Positions 37,401-50,200 of a stretch of 64,000 nucleotides of DNA are shown here, piece after piece. Source of the stretch: Datnioides undecimradiatus (lineage: Eukaryota; Chordata; Actinopteri; Lobotiformes; Datnioididae). The stretch covers positions 19,272,516-19,336,515 of the forward strand of contig WARS01000011.1 in the NCBI GenBank assembly GCA_008933995.1, written 5' to 3'. A program made the position numbers and the translations under genes. The notes beneath the pieces are model-generated. The model was not told the DNA's origin and ran no database searches. It saw only the letters and a program-made list of their open reading frames with translations. Position 1 is the first letter of the stretch. The number at the start of each line of letters is the position of its first letter.

Positions 37401-38173
37401 GATTTTGTAATTAATTAAAAATGAATCAAATACTGATGAAACTTAGTAGTTGCTGGACGTCTGAATGAGTCATTGAAAGTTATTGAAAGTCCTGGAACAT
37501 GTCTGAGACGTCTGTGCTCCACCCAACAGTCACGGTGTCTCCGTCGGGACAGTTCACCACCTCCGGCACCTTGACCTTTGACCGGACCGCCACGGGAGAC
37601 GCGACCGCCGCTGCCGCCATCATCTCGGAGGGCTCGGCGCAGAGCGAGGTGTTCGCCAGCACGGCAGGTAACACGTCTGTGCGTCGTGTGTGTGTCGTCG
37701 GCGGCATCTGAGGGTGAAGCAGATCAGATTTCATCGGTGCACTGTGTGAGCGAGGACGTCATCGAAAAGGGTTAAAAAGGCATTTTCCCATTTCATCTCA
37801 GCTTTAATGACCCGTGGAGGGGTTTTCCCACAATCCCCTGCATCCTATCCATCATGCCATTAGGCGTCAGGGAGGCACAACACCCGCCTCCTGATTGGCT
37901 GCAGCGCTGCCGTAATGAGCTCTCAGGAGAGGCCGTCGCTGTGGGTGTGAGCGCCGTCTGACCGATTTCTGGGTCTGATCGTAACCTCCTCTTTAAAAGG
38001 ACCAATCAGAGCTCTCCTGCGTGTCCTCGCCACTTCTCTGAGCACGCTGGATCGGTGTTATTCTGGTTTCTCGTGTGATTGGCCGACAAACGACACAGGC
38101 TGGTGATAAATGTGGGAAACCGTCACGGCGCTGGGCCTTTTGTAACAATCAGTGGGACTGCTCTGATTGGCCG

Positions 38174-38210
<37 letters not shown>

Positions 38211-38481
38211 CGCTGAGAGAGAGCCGCGATCCAGCTGTCAGTACTGTCACTTTGTCCTTCACCCTGAGGTTAATGAAGCACCCTGGGCCTCTGTGCGTGT
38301 GTGTGAGTGAGTGTGTGCGTGTGTGTGTGCGTGTGTGTGTGTGTGTGTTCATACGTGTCGATTCGAACCAAATTCAGTCGATAAATCGGTCAAAAATCCG
38401 CCCGTTTGTCAAAAACTGATTATCTTTACTGTCACGTTTCAGCAGGAGACCAGCAGGGGGCGCTGAGGTGTCTGCCACGAT

Positions 38482-38525
<44 letters not shown>

Positions 38526-40132
38526 CTAATCAATTAAAGATCTGCGTTTTCAACTTAAAATGCGTAACGTTTCCGATGCACAGCTCCGACGCTGCGTCTT
38601 CAGTTTGGACCTGCTGAAACGTTACTGACGTCATGTTTTATCACTCACAACGTGCCCTTCATTGATTGGTCGCGCGCTGATCACGTGACTCTCAAAGGAC
38701 TCTTTCTGCAATGCAAACCTGGTGAAGGTGAGCAGTCATGTGACCTTTTTAGCTATTTTATAATGAACTCATTGGTTTGGATACAATAAACATTCATGTA
38801 ATGAACAAATAAACAAACCCCGGCTGCAGCCTGAGAGACAAACTCCAGGGCAGACTGTGACGCGCTGCCTGCAGCTCGTTAAGTGTCCTGTCCATTAATG
38901 TCATTAATTAAAGGCCACAGCAGGTGTTTGACTCCGCCTGATGGACGTTATGCTGTCAGGACTGTCGGAGAACGGTGGGGAGAGTTTAGTGAAAAGACAA
39001 ACAAACCTGAAACAATGAAAACAAACAACTCAATTAAAGCAACAAACGACTAAAAGACATGAAACCATGAAAGTGAAATATTCTCTGAGCACTGATGAGA
39101 GCCACACACTGTACCGCCATTTACCTGTGAGCGCACGCACACACACACACACACACACACACCCCGTTTCCCCAGGACGTGTGAAACCAGAGGCTGAGAT
39201 GGATGTGTGGTTATTTTTGGACTCGTCTGTTCTCAGCGGAGCTCCGAGCTGCCGGGTACCGCCGCCGCAGGAATATAAAACACACATTTACATCACGTAT
39301 GTAGGTCGTGCAGCGAACGTATGGAGGACGCTCAGACGCTGTGGCCTGGATCTGCTCAGACCACCTGCTCGGAGCCGTGCTGCGAACATTAACGACCTTA
39401 AATATCCGACGGGCCGGTGCACAGCGGGCGTCCGGTCGCATCAAAGGAGACCTGACGGTGAAGCCCCGCTGCACGCGCTCGGCATGGCGAGCAGGTTTCT
39501 GATGTTCGGCCTGATGTCTCTGATCCCGTCACCAACCACGGGACTGTTAAACCTCTGCAGGGCCAGTGCCTGGCAGTGATGTCACAGGGTCTGGATGTTT
39601 AATAGCTGAAAACGATCAGATGCATCCGTGATGGGGTTTGTTATGTTGTCGCTCATTCATGCAGTTGTTATTGTTTTATTGTGTGTGTGTGTGTGTGTGT
39701 GTGTTCAGTTTGAATCTGACCACCTTCTTCTTCTCTCGCAGTGTTGACGGCGTTGCCTGCGTTGGCCGTGGCTCCTCAGCCCGTACAGGCCAAGATGACG
39801 GTGGCAGCGGCGGTGGCGACCCCAACGGCCCCGCCTGCAGGGCTTGTGAGCGGGCTGGAGGTGGGGCCCGTTGGGGGGGCGGGGCCGGCGGTCGGCGAGG
39901 GGCAGAAGAACACGTGGCTGTACCTGGAGGAGATGGCCAACACGCTGCTGAGCAACGTCCAGCAGCTGAAGGCGCTGATCGAGCAGGCCAAGAACGGCCA
40001 GGGTGACACTGCCGGGGTCAAAGGTCAGGGAGGCCGGAAGGAGGTGAGGTCACACACACACACACACACACACACAGAGTCTCAGAGTTCGATCAGTAGC
40101 CTAAAAAAATCATAACACACCATAATTACTGA

Positions 40133-40175
<43 letters not shown>

Positions 40176-40916
40176 ACAGTGTGGCCTCGGTCAGTCGTTT
40201 CAGAACCAGATCTCGTTTCAGCAGCCGGACGAGTCGGAGGCCAAGAGGAGCTCCGAACTCACCGAGATCATCATCAACGTAGGGGACGCACACACACACA
40301 CACACACACTCAGTATTGCCTGGATACGTCCCACGATGCAGCTGGCTCACTCTCATTAGCCCCTCCCTCTCCCTCACGTGTCGCTCCTTCCCTCCCGCCC
40401 TGGTTCTGCAGCAGATGTGTGTGAACTGCGGTCGGGTGGCGATGAACGAGTGCACCGGCTGTCACAAGGTCAACTACTGCTCCACCTTCTGCCAGAGGAA
40501 GGTGAGACGCACCCGAACGACCCACACGGGACAACAGAACCCAGCCGAGACCGCCTTAGCTGTTAGCTGTTAGCATCAGTTAGCTGTTTAGACTCAGGTC
40601 TGTGCATCGCCTGCTGGGAATATTACACACGTTTTATCTTTTTAGGGCAAATTTAGGCGGCGACTGAGGTTTAAACATAAAAATATGATTCCCAACTCAA
40701 TAAATAGCTTCATATCAATGTAACGTTTGCATAATGGACTCAAATAAACAATAACATCGTAGCCTGTAGGTAATTTCACTGTAATTTCACAGAACGTGTG
40801 TTTTTTCACTGCAGGACTGGAAGGATCATCAGCACACCTGCTGTCAGTCAGCAGGGGGCGTGGCCGTTCAGGAGGAGGAGCCAATCACAGCCATGGACAT
40901 GGACAAAGTGAAATGA
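32479..40916 (+). CDS. deaf1: deformed epidermal autoregulatory factor 1 homologue (DEAF1)
   Basis: DEAF1 is a nuclear transcription factor binding TTCG motifs. Thirteen coding exons: 32479-32671, 33745-33842, 34470-34596, 35362-35511, 35609-35748, 35892-35957, 36716-36760, 37153-37276, 37530-37667, 39742-40043, 40180-40278, 40412-40501, 40815-40916. They join to 1674 nt, 557 aa (human 565). The N-terminus is acidic and contains [14 protein letters not shown]. The SAND domain spans about residues 153-236, with [10 protein letters not shown] and the DNA-contacting [11 protein letters not shown] (KDWK at about 218-221). A Cys-rich stretch, [13 protein letters not shown], follows. The nuclear localisation signal is PYKRRKK. 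A helical, export-signal-like segment, [19 protein letters not shown], comes before a C-terminal MYND zinc finger (about 497-532, CVNCG to HQHTC). Intron 1 uses a GC donor. Exon 7 (15 aa) and exon 11 (33 aa) are in-frame and could be skipped. The start is the first ATG of the conserved acidic block. Confidence 0.95.
32672..33744 (+). other. DEAF1 intron 1, non-canonical GC-AG
   Basis: Exon 1 ends CGCAG and the intron begins GCAAGG; it ends in TCAG. Joining here gives the conserved [10 protein letters not shown] reading in phase 1. The only nearby GT donor (GTGCTT, 6 bp on) leads to a stop in exon 2. The flanking bases fit the GC-donor consensus. Confidence 0.85.
34424..34464. repeat. (TG)20 microsatellite against the DEAF1 exon 3 acceptor
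   Basis: About 41 bp of uninterrupted TG end five bases before exon 3 (CACAG, then exon), so the repeat takes the place of the usual pyrimidine tract. Confidence 0.95.
35973..36017. repeat. GGTCCT/GGTCCC hexamer array in DEAF1 intron 6
   Basis: About seven copies of a 6-bp unit start about 15 bp after the donor of exon 6 (35957). The last copies merge into unique intron sequence. Confidence 0.85.
38176..38209. repeat. (CA)n microsatellite, DEAF1 intron 9
   Basis: About 17 uninterrupted CA units in the 2-kb intron between DEAF1 exons 9 and 10. A TG-rich stretch follows at about 38296-38350. Confidence 0.95.
38483..38524. repeat. (CA)21 microsatellite, DEAF1 intron 9
   Basis: Perfect CA run of about 42 bp, second of three large dinucleotide arrays in this intron; another begins near 39137. 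Confidence 0.95.
39681..39704. repeat. (GT)12 microsatellite upstream of DEAF1 exon 10
   Basis: A perfect GT run ending 37 bp before exon 10. A normal pyrimidine tract (CTTCTTCTTCTCTCGCAG) lies between, so this copy does not replace the acceptor signals. Confidence 0.95.
40136..40173. repeat. (GT)19 microsatellite against the DEAF1 exon 11 acceptor
   Basis: The repeat ends six bases before exon 11 (TTACAG, then exon), the same arrangement as at exon 3. A CA run of about 26 bp at 40051-40076 begins 7 bp after the exon 10 donor, so intron 10 is largely dinucleotide repeat at both ends. Confidence 0.95.
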
Positions 40917-43900
40917 GGAAGACGCATGGAAACACGAGCGGCGTCATGGGACAGGAAGTCCTCACACGGACACGTAAAAACTCCGTTCCCAGACTTTAAA
41001 TGTGAATGTTTGAGCTCGGGCCGACATGAAGAGACGATCTCAGACTTCCTCAGAGTCAGAAAACCTGCGCTGACTTTACGTCTGTGGACAGAAGTCGGAG
41101 GTTTTCCCGTTCACTTCAATGCAGATCGCAGCAGCGCCTAGTGGGCGACAGAGGAACTGCAGCTCAGCTCACGTCACGCAAACACGAAGGTGACCTGGGA
41201 ACATTAACTCCCCACCAGTGAAGGTGTAAATGAAGGGCTTTTATTTTTATTATCAATTAATTTTTTAAGTTAACTTAATGAATTATTTAACTGGTTACCA
41301 TAGCGATGAGTTTTATTTCTCCCATCGTCCCTCAGCGACTCTTCTCTCCCTGTTGTTTTATTAAAGATTATTTTGCTGCAGTTTAACTCTGGATAAATAA
41401 ATGTGTGTCTCCAGAGACGGTCGTGGATAAATAAAGGTCAAACACATCAATAAAATGAAATAAAATAAAATAAAATAGTATTAAATTACCGCCCCGTCCA
41501 GTACTTACTGGTTTTTTAGTTTTGGATAAATCATGACTCAGTTTTGTCGTTTGAGTCCAAAATACTCGTATTTCAAAGGTTTTTCTAACAAGATGAAACT
41601 GTTGTTGTGTTCACAGACCCTTTTCTTCATACAAGGTAATATCTCATGTTCCAGATGAAAAACAAAGCATTGTCTGTGCTGTTCAGTGGTTTAACCTCAG
41701 GAAGATGCTGAGATCCTGCTGCTGTGTCTCAAACGAGAAACTTAAACTGGAATATGAGTTTCCGTTGGTGAGTTCATGGTGTCCAACGCATGTCAGAGCG
41801 TGTCAGAGACCACACTGGTGTCCTGTGATTGATCAGCCAATCAGATCGTGTGTCTCACCTGGTGGATTTCAGAAAAACAATATTTTTGCTGTAATTATTC
41901 ATATTTTATGTCCAATTTGCATTTTTTTTTATCACTCACACTAGAAGTTATGCAAGTTATTGATCAACAGTTTCCATTTGGACCTTTTTAAAAATATTTT
42001 TAATAAATTAAAATGACGTGTTTTGTTTTAATTACACTCCTACACTCTGGTAAGAAAGATATACAGCAGCGGCCTCTGCAGGACTTATATGGCTGCAAAG
42101 TTTGGCTGTCCACATACTTTTGGCCGTGCAGTGCATCTCAGATTCATCAAATCCAATGTAAATTTGGATTCTGAGTTTTTCTTTGCAGTGAAGCTGAATA
42201 AATTAACTAAATAAGTAAACAATCAATTGCAGATGATGAACAAAAACACTTCAGGGTATCAACACGTAATTAAGGATCATAGCTCAGCATCTTCCCTGAT
42301 CTCAGGCTCCTGTCTCCTCTGGTCTTCATCTCCTCTGATGTTTATTTAATGAGTTAATTTATTAATAAAATACACATTTCAGGTTTATTTATATGCCCCA
42401 AGAGTCTCAGAGGCATCGTCTGTGCTGCAGGACCCCAGCAGACACATTTGTGTGTCCTGTCTCACAGTTATCTTTAAAAGTCCTGTTCCCTGTGTGTTTA
42501 GCAGCTGAAGTTTGGAGTTTAGTCCATATTTTCAACATTTCTGACAGTCAGCAGTCAGGTGATCAGCCGGAGCGACTCTGGATGAATCACCTCAGACATG
42601 ATGACATTTGATTCTGCTGTGTCTCAGTCCCAGCGGCGCTCAGGTGTCTGCCGCCGCTCACTGTCAGTGAAGGGGACGCCCCCCCAGGACCAGACATTTC
42701 CTACTTTTAAAAGAGGAAGCTGCAGCCTGTTCTCACAGCTCCTTTTAAAGGAGCGCTCCGCCTGTTTTTAAAAACAATCAGGTGCTTTTACGAACATTAA
42801 AACTGAAGAGCAGTTAATGCAAGGCCTCAGTAATCTGACATCTGATCTTTGTTTGCAGTCGCCTGCTCCTGTTACAACCGATTCAGCTCTTTGCAAAGCT
42901 TGTGCTTAGTTGTTTTATTCTAGTATTTCACCTAAACGCATCCTCTGTGACGTCCTGTGTGCTTCTGCTCTGCTAACACGCTGCGCGGACACTGTGTTGG
43001 ACGAATCAGAATGACTCAGACTGCTGAGTATTGTCCCCCACCTCGTCAGCTGGGAGCAGGTTACCGGGAGGTTCCTCTACATTCGTCTGCATTGTGTCGT
43101 GGCTGCAGGAGCTGATTGCAGCAGTTTAAGCAGATGCTTGAGTTTCCACAGGACGTGGTGCAGTGTTACAGAAGCAGCTTTTCTGCTTTGTTTCATGAAG
43201 AAAATGATTTTTGTTAGATGATGCATTGATTGGTACAGCAGATTAGCCAGGCAGGAAGTCAAACACAGGAAAGGTATGGAGTATCAGCTAGCCTTTCAAA
43301 ATAAAACACCCCGTTGAGACTCCTAATCATGAAAAACATGCTGAAGCAGCATAAAAGGTAAGTCCAAACTTTTGAATGGCTGTTTAGACGCGGGCCAGAG
43401 TCTGCAGAGGCACCACAAGCTCCACCCACCCATTAAAAGGGGGCGGGGTTTTAAAACAACCTGACAGAAACACCAGAGGCTGCAGGAATGTGATGACGTA
43501 CTCTGTGTGTGTTTGTGGTGCTGTCAGCACGTCCTCGGAGATTTCAGGTCTTTTGACTCTGCTGAGAAGCTTTTAAAGCTTCACATCTGTTGTGTTGTCT
43601 TGAACTTAGCGTTGTCAAACTCTGATGACCTTCAGAGGACTTTGCGCAGGACCAGATCCTGCAGGGACCCTGGACAATCAGGACTTCTTCTGGAACATGC
43701 TCACATAGTTTAAGCTATGCAGTCTGAGCTTTGGTGTGTTTGTTGTTTTGTACTCTCACTGGGACAGACGCTGACATATAAACATGTTGAATACCCCTGC
43801 ACAGAGGTGAGTAAACACCTGCGTACAAGCACCTTTTTCTGAAACCCAAACGTACCTGATCCTTAAAATCAGCTTCAGATTGCAACGTCACCACAAACAC

Positions 43901-43937
43901 CAAAGGTCTCAACAACCAGATTTGATTTCATGAAAAC
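40917..43937. other. gap between the convergent DEAF1 and DRD4 genes
   Basis: No coding exon recognised. It holds the DEAF1 3' UTR and anonymous sequence. A segment near 42098-42133 (GGCTGTCCACATACTTTTGG) resembles the end of DNA-transposon remnants common in fish, but no matching second end was found. Confidence 0.5.
41396..41401 (+). terminator. candidate poly(A) signal of DEAF1
   Basis: AATAAA 480 nt past the DEAF1 stop; an ATTAAA variant precedes it at about 41360. Further AATAAA copies follow at about 41430-41475. Confidence 0.45.
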
Positions 43938-43943
43938 TTTTAT
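43938..43943 (-). terminator. candidate poly(A) signal of DRD4
   Basis: AATAAA on the minus strand, about 300 nt past the DRD4 stop codon. It is the nearest canonical hexamer downstream. Confidence 0.45.
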
Positions 43944-44244
43944 TCTGAAAAGATGAATCTCAACATATAAAATCAGTCTTTGACGGTCGGTCGGGTCGCG
44001 TGATGTAGATGTGTTGCTGATCTCCTGGACGGTTTGTTCCTCAGACTGAAGCTTCTTCACAGGAAACATGAAGCTCAAACAAACTTTGCTGTCGGCACGT
44101 GTAGAAAAATAAAACCTCACAGAGGAAGGAAAACGATGGCCACGTACACAGACTACACACGCACTAAATCGACAGTCGGCAGCGCCTCTTTCAGCTGTTG
44201 TGCGTTTAAAATTTGTCCGTGCAGCAGCAGCAGCAGCAGCGTCC

Positions 44245-47200
44245 TCATGAGGCGCTCTTGGAGCAGCAGCGATGCAGGAACTTTTTGAAGAAGTTCCTGA
44301 ACTCGGTGTTGAAGACGGTGTAGATGACAGGGTTCAGAGCGCTGTTGACGTAGCCGAGCCACGTCACCACGCTCATCAGGGCCGGCGGGATGTGGCAGTC
44401 CCGACAGCGGGCTCGCGTTGTGTGGAGGACAAAGAAGGGAGTCCAACAGAACAGGAAGGCACCTGCAGAAGAAAAGGAGAATTCATTAGAGAATCCAACT
44501 GCACTGACAATAGGTTGCTGCAAGGAATTATGGGACAGTGAAGTTATTGAAGCTTCTTTCCTACTGGCTGTTGGCTGCCACTTGGAAACTTTGAAAAGCT
44601 GATTCAATAGCAACCTTTAGACAGAAACACCAAGAACCTTCCTTTATTCTTACCAGCATTTAGTGGGTAAACACTCATCTACCAAGACCCTGAGTCACCG
44701 AACCATTTCAAGCCTCAAGCTTGGCACTTTGGTCATCGCCGTCTTGGTTTTAAAAGAACCAAAGTGTGGTGCCGGGTATATGCATCGCAGTAATCTTGCC
44801 ACGGTAAGGACTTACCAATACCCTGCTCATCTCTCTATTCTCCGATAATTCACCCAATGAACATCATTTTGTACTGAAGAAGACTTGAATCTTGTGATTA
44901 AGACCATAAACTCACTGGGAAAAGGTTTGCTAAGGTGCTAAACCAAGTGAGAAGTTGGGTAATTATCATGGACTTCTATAAATAAGACTTTCTGCTACCA
45001 CCTGAGCAACACCTGAATGGCATTTGCAGAGAATGCAAGTTTGCATTGGCTCCACTTTTCAGATCTGGGGGCTATGTCCACTTCTAAATATCCTTTATAG
45101 TTTACACTTTATAGTTTAATCTCTGTACAATGTACACAGGGTTGGTCCAGGGCAAGTACAATCCTGTCTCCATCAAAAAAGACCAATAACCACCTTTTCA
45201 GACCAAATATTGAGTTAATCTGCTTCTGGGCGAGCAAAGAATCCCAAAAAGTCCCTCTCAGGTTGGGTTGATGCATAATAAACACTAAATCCTGCATCTT
45301 ACCCATCAACCTACAAACCTATTCCAATCCACTGAGTGACCTTTGAGGTACACCCTCAGGTTCACCCTTAAATTTGAACTAATGAAGCAGAGCGTGGGGG
45401 AGGTCCAACCTGCTGCCTGCCTACAAACATCCCAATCTACCGACCAACACATCAGCAGACATTCATGAGAGCTACCTGCACACTGGCCGAGCTTACGTAA
45501 TAATTGGATTTCAGCTTAAGGAGCTGCAGGATTAGCTGCTGTGTGCTAAAGGGAAGCACTTCTCGGCATTATGACCGACACTGGCTGCTATTAATAGGCC
45601 GACCTTTTCTAACTGATTCGTTAGTGCCTCTGAACAGACATCAGAGGTGGACGTGAGGAGTTCAGGTACCCACAGCCTCTGAACAGACATCAGAGGGTGG
45701 AGGTGAGGAGTTCAGGTACCCACAGCCTCTGAACAGACATCAGAGGGTGGGGGTGGGGCGTTCAGGTACCCACAGCCTCTGAACAGACATCAGAGGGTGG
45801 AGGTGAGGAGTTCAAGTACCTGCATTGCCCATTATATCACAATTCATGTCAGTGTGTCGGTGATGGAAGGAAATGTTTACAATGTCTTCATAAAAAGTTT
45901 GTAATTGCTCATTTTAATGTTTGTGGACTAACTTGTCAGGGTCCAGCTTCTTTCCGATTAAGGCCACAAGTTGAAATACCTGGTCTTTTGATCAGTGTTG
46001 GGTTGTTATGCAATATCTACCCACACATCACATTTTGCAAAGTCACCTTGTTGTCTTTACCGGGAGCTGGAAGGAGGAGTGATACAGTGGCTTTGAGTTC
46101 AGCGAACAAACTTGTCCGGATGTACGGATTAAGGTTGATTTTAATCCTGACTTGGTTGCACACAACTAATTTTAGAATTGCCATCAGGTAAAACATTGAT
46201 TGATTTTCCAGGATCAATCATCAACCTGGCTGCTGGACAACTTTACGCATTCCCAGCAGAGGAGAAAGTTTGTTCAGCAAGATCTGTTTCTGCCTTTAAT
46301 GGCTTGGTTTGAAATGTCTAGTTCAGTAATTACAGCACAGATGCTAATTTCAGGAACTCTTTGACAGTTTGACATTTTAGGTAGGCCGTCTTCTTTGCTT
46401 GGGCCTGGAAGGAGGGTTGATATTCGGTTAGTTTGCAAACTTGTCCAAGATACATTAAACTGGGCGGACTATTTACAAATTAAGGATGATTTTAATTCTA
46501 ATTAGTTGAATTAGCAGATCAGGTATCAATGTTCAGATTGAGCAGGGATCAATCACCATTTTGTTGTTGGATAATCGCACAGATTCCGGTGAGAAAGCTC
46601 AGTCAGCTTTGTGCAGTTTGAGCAATCCCACAGTTTCCATCCAGACTGCTGTCAGGTGATCTGAGGAATTAACAGTCTGGCTGTTGGACAACTGTCCAGA
46701 TATCTGGACATTGCTCTGGACACAGTAAGAGTTTGTCAATGGATAAGCACAAACCAGCTGACGCACAGAAAACCCAGGACTTCTGTGAGCACTCGGAGTT
46801 CTTGCTTCCTGGAGCAGTGGTGGAGTTTGCAGCTGTCAGAGGCTACGAGCCAAAAAGCATTGGTTTAACGATACTACAACAAGTGTTGCTGGAGTTTTGA
46901 CCCTCTGTCCAACTACAGCTGAGGTTGTCCAAGAATCCTTTGACTTGACCCTTGACAACAGCTCAGAGTTTTACTGTGAGATTGATGAGTTTAAGCTTTT
47001 GGCGTACTTCAGGCTCAAAATTATGTTGCTCATTATGCCACCAGTGTTGCATTTAATCTGTGGGCTAGTTGCTCAGTGTGTTGGTTATCCAGCCTTGTGT
47101 AGCACCGATGCTGCTATACAGGTATTGAACTCACCCACAACAACAGGAAGCACCTTCATGGCCTTCCTCTCCCGGCTGTTGATCTTGGCAGTCTTCTTCC

Positions 47201-50200
47201 TGCGAGGGTCGGGGTTGAACTTGATTTCAGCGAAGCTGACCGTTCGCACTGGGCCGTCTTTGTACTCCGATGAGTGAAAGGGCCGGTCTGGAGACGGGAA
47301 AGTGGACGGTTCATCCAAAGTGTCCGTCTGCTCTCGCTCTATGATGGGGGGCAGTGGCGGTGGCAGAGAGGCCAGTGGCGGCAGCGACGCGGCAGCCTCC
47401 TGCAGCTTGCGGCAGGCCTGAATACTGTTCCTCAGCTTGGCTTTACGCGCCTCCTCCCAACGCCTCAGGCCGCGGAACATGCCAAAGTACAGCAGGAGCA
47501 TGATGGGACAGGGGATGAAGAAGGAGCACACAGACGAGTACAGGACGTAATCATCATTCTCTAATTTACACTCCGTTGGGTCTCGACCCGGCACGTTGTT
47601 GATGCCGAAAATGACGGGCGAGGCCACGGCCAGAGCCAGGATCCAGGTGGCGGACAGCAGCACGGTCTGCCGAAGATCCACATGCTTTCTGTTGTAGTTG
47701 AGAGGGATTAACACGGCGATGAACCTGCAACAAATAACAGACATTTTACATTTTAAACATCTGCTGCACCTGAAAAACATCATCTGAACAACCTGAGAGC
47801 TGCAACAGCATCAGCTTTATTCACAATCATCACTTCTAATGCTTTTCATATGAGTCCCAATGGCTTTTCCACGCAAAGGTCTTCCTTAGAAATAGCTTTA
47901 CTGAAGAGTCTCGCTACAGTCCCCTTGAGTCTGCAGAACAAAGAACAACCTGATTACATAATAATTCTGGGGCTGAAGATACAAAGTTTGTCCTGAATGT
48001 GGGTCTAAGAGGAAATGTCATGAGGTCTTGGTTCATCCTCTGGGGAGAAGAGATATGATAGGGACAGTTCAGGACAACCTGTAGGTCCGTTTGAGGTACA
48101 CCAGCTGAAATACTGCTATATTCTCCAGCAGGTGAGCAGCTTTTCTTTGTCTACCAAAACAACGAAGTTGGCAGAACATTTTTCCAGCACTGAGCGGTGT
48201 CTGAAGGCAGCAACACAACAATCGTTCTCAGTAAGGTATAGCAACCTGTTGGCTGTGTTGCCTGTGAGGCAGATCTCTGGGCAAACAAAAGCCTGAGTAA
48301 ATCCTAACCACCGCGTCCCGCTCTGAGCTGACGGCCCTTTATCAGGTCACATCTGGACATTGTTGGCAGAGAACAGTTCAGAAAGGTGTTAGCATGAAGA
48401 CGAAACACAGGTCTGGTTGGGTGAGCTCTAACCTAAAGCAAATTACGCCATTGGGGTTCATCCTCTGTGCACCAAGCATATTCACACCAGGTTTAATGTC
48501 AGTTTGGACAGTCTTTGTTGAGATGTCTTGTCTCTGACATGCTAACATGAACTGCACGTTGTGTTCCATGCATGTTTGTCTTGACCCATACTTGTTTTTA
48601 TCCACCTTTTATAGACAAAATGCGGCTTATAGCACTTAAAGCGAAACCCCCCACATATAATCCATAATTATATGATATTTACATATACATATAAGAAGAA
48701 AAAAGGTTGAAAATGTAGTAATTAACAGTGAACAGTTAAACACATCCACCTTTCACGCCCATCATGTCAATGAGTTCACTCCTCTAAGATCGAGCGATTC
48801 TCTGCCTAAATAAATCTTTTTAACCTGGATCGTGACAGTTTGTGGCAGAATCAGAGCGCTCCTGATTCTTTATCATTCCCAGATGAATCAGAGTGACAGA
48901 TCTTTTTTTGACACTTTGACCTTTCATAGGTGTAGCCAACAACAGCAACGCAGCTTCTTTACAACGATTACTGCAACGGTAGTGATTGATAACGTTATTA
49001 GTTACACAAGAGAAACATGAAAAAACACAGAACAGTTGTTCACACAATGTAAAAACATTACAAATTACAATTATAGGTAGTTTTCAAAATGATTGAGTGT
49101 AATATTTAAATTTAAAAAACACGTTATTGTATCTTACTGACTCAAGAATGTTGAGGTACTTTACTTTAGTTCATCCAAGTTGTATTTTTTCATTTGTTTA
49201 CCTCGTTTAGAGGGAATAATGTATTTTTTACTCCACAACTTTAAATTTTAACCATTATAGTTACTTTAACTTTTACATAAAATCACACGAGCAGCTTAAT
49301 AAATGTAATGCATCTCCATTATGAATGTGAAAACATCATCCTTCATCCATCATCCTCATCCACTCGTCACTTGTCACAGAGCATCTCTACGCTGCAATGT
49401 TGCTACTTTTGCCAAAGTAATAGATCGGAGTAAAGATATCATCTTATTGTTGCAGGGTTTTCAGAACAGGCTTAGAGGAATAGATTCAATTTGCTTTCTT
49501 AGCAGATTAAAAGATCAATACCACTATTAATTCTGTACACTACATACGCAGCCACAGTCAGTTAGCTTAGCTTAGCATAAAGACTGGAAACAGGGGGAAA
49601 CAGCTAGCCTGCCTTTTACCTGCTGTGGCTTGGACGCCTTCTCTGCTCTTAGGAGCTGCCATCAGAGACTCAAGGTGGATTCTGCTCTCAGATTAGCGAT
49701 AGCACGGCTCATATTTCCTCGTAAAATGTCTAATTTCAATTTCACACTTTGTTTTTTGTATAAATTAAATAAATTATAAATAAATTAAAGTTAATATGTG
49801 AACTTTAGAGGTGCTTTGAGTTAGCTGTGGTTGTGGTTAGACAGAGCCAGGCTAGCTGCGTCCCCTTGTTTCCAGTCTTTATGCTAAGCTAAGCTAACAT
49901 CTTGCTTCGTGGACAAACATGGGTGGTATTTGATTGTTTCACCTAACTCTGCTAGATGATGAAGAACAACGCTTCCCCAGACATTCCCTCAAAGGATTGA
50001 GGTCACGATCAGGAGCAAGAACACGTGATGATGACAAACGATTGACCTCTTTGACTTCCCGTCATAACAGACGCTTCAACCAGAGGCTCCTCTGGCTCAG
50101 GGACCCCCCTCAGCCCTGAGGCCCCCAGATCCTGTGCAGTAATCCATCCATGAATGACAGCAAGTCGTCATTCAGTTTACGGTTAAAACCATCAAACCTG

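Noticed and set aside
38350-38370. tRNA B-box-like GGTTCGAATCG on the minus strand
   Set aside because: No A-box or cloverleaf could be built around it.
39067-39579. 170-codon plus-strand frame in DEAF1 intron 9
   Set aside because: It contains the translated CA microsatellite (a THTH run) and no domain, and including it would break the DEAF1 phase.
40001-40006. Earlier donor CAGG|GTGACA for DEAF1 exon 10
   Set aside because: It ends in phase 1, which does not fit exon 11 (phase 0); the donor after 40043 does.
46897-47277. 126-codon plus-strand frame across DRD4 intron 3 and exon 3
   Set aside because: Half lies antisense to the conserved receptor exon and half in intron; no family resemblance.
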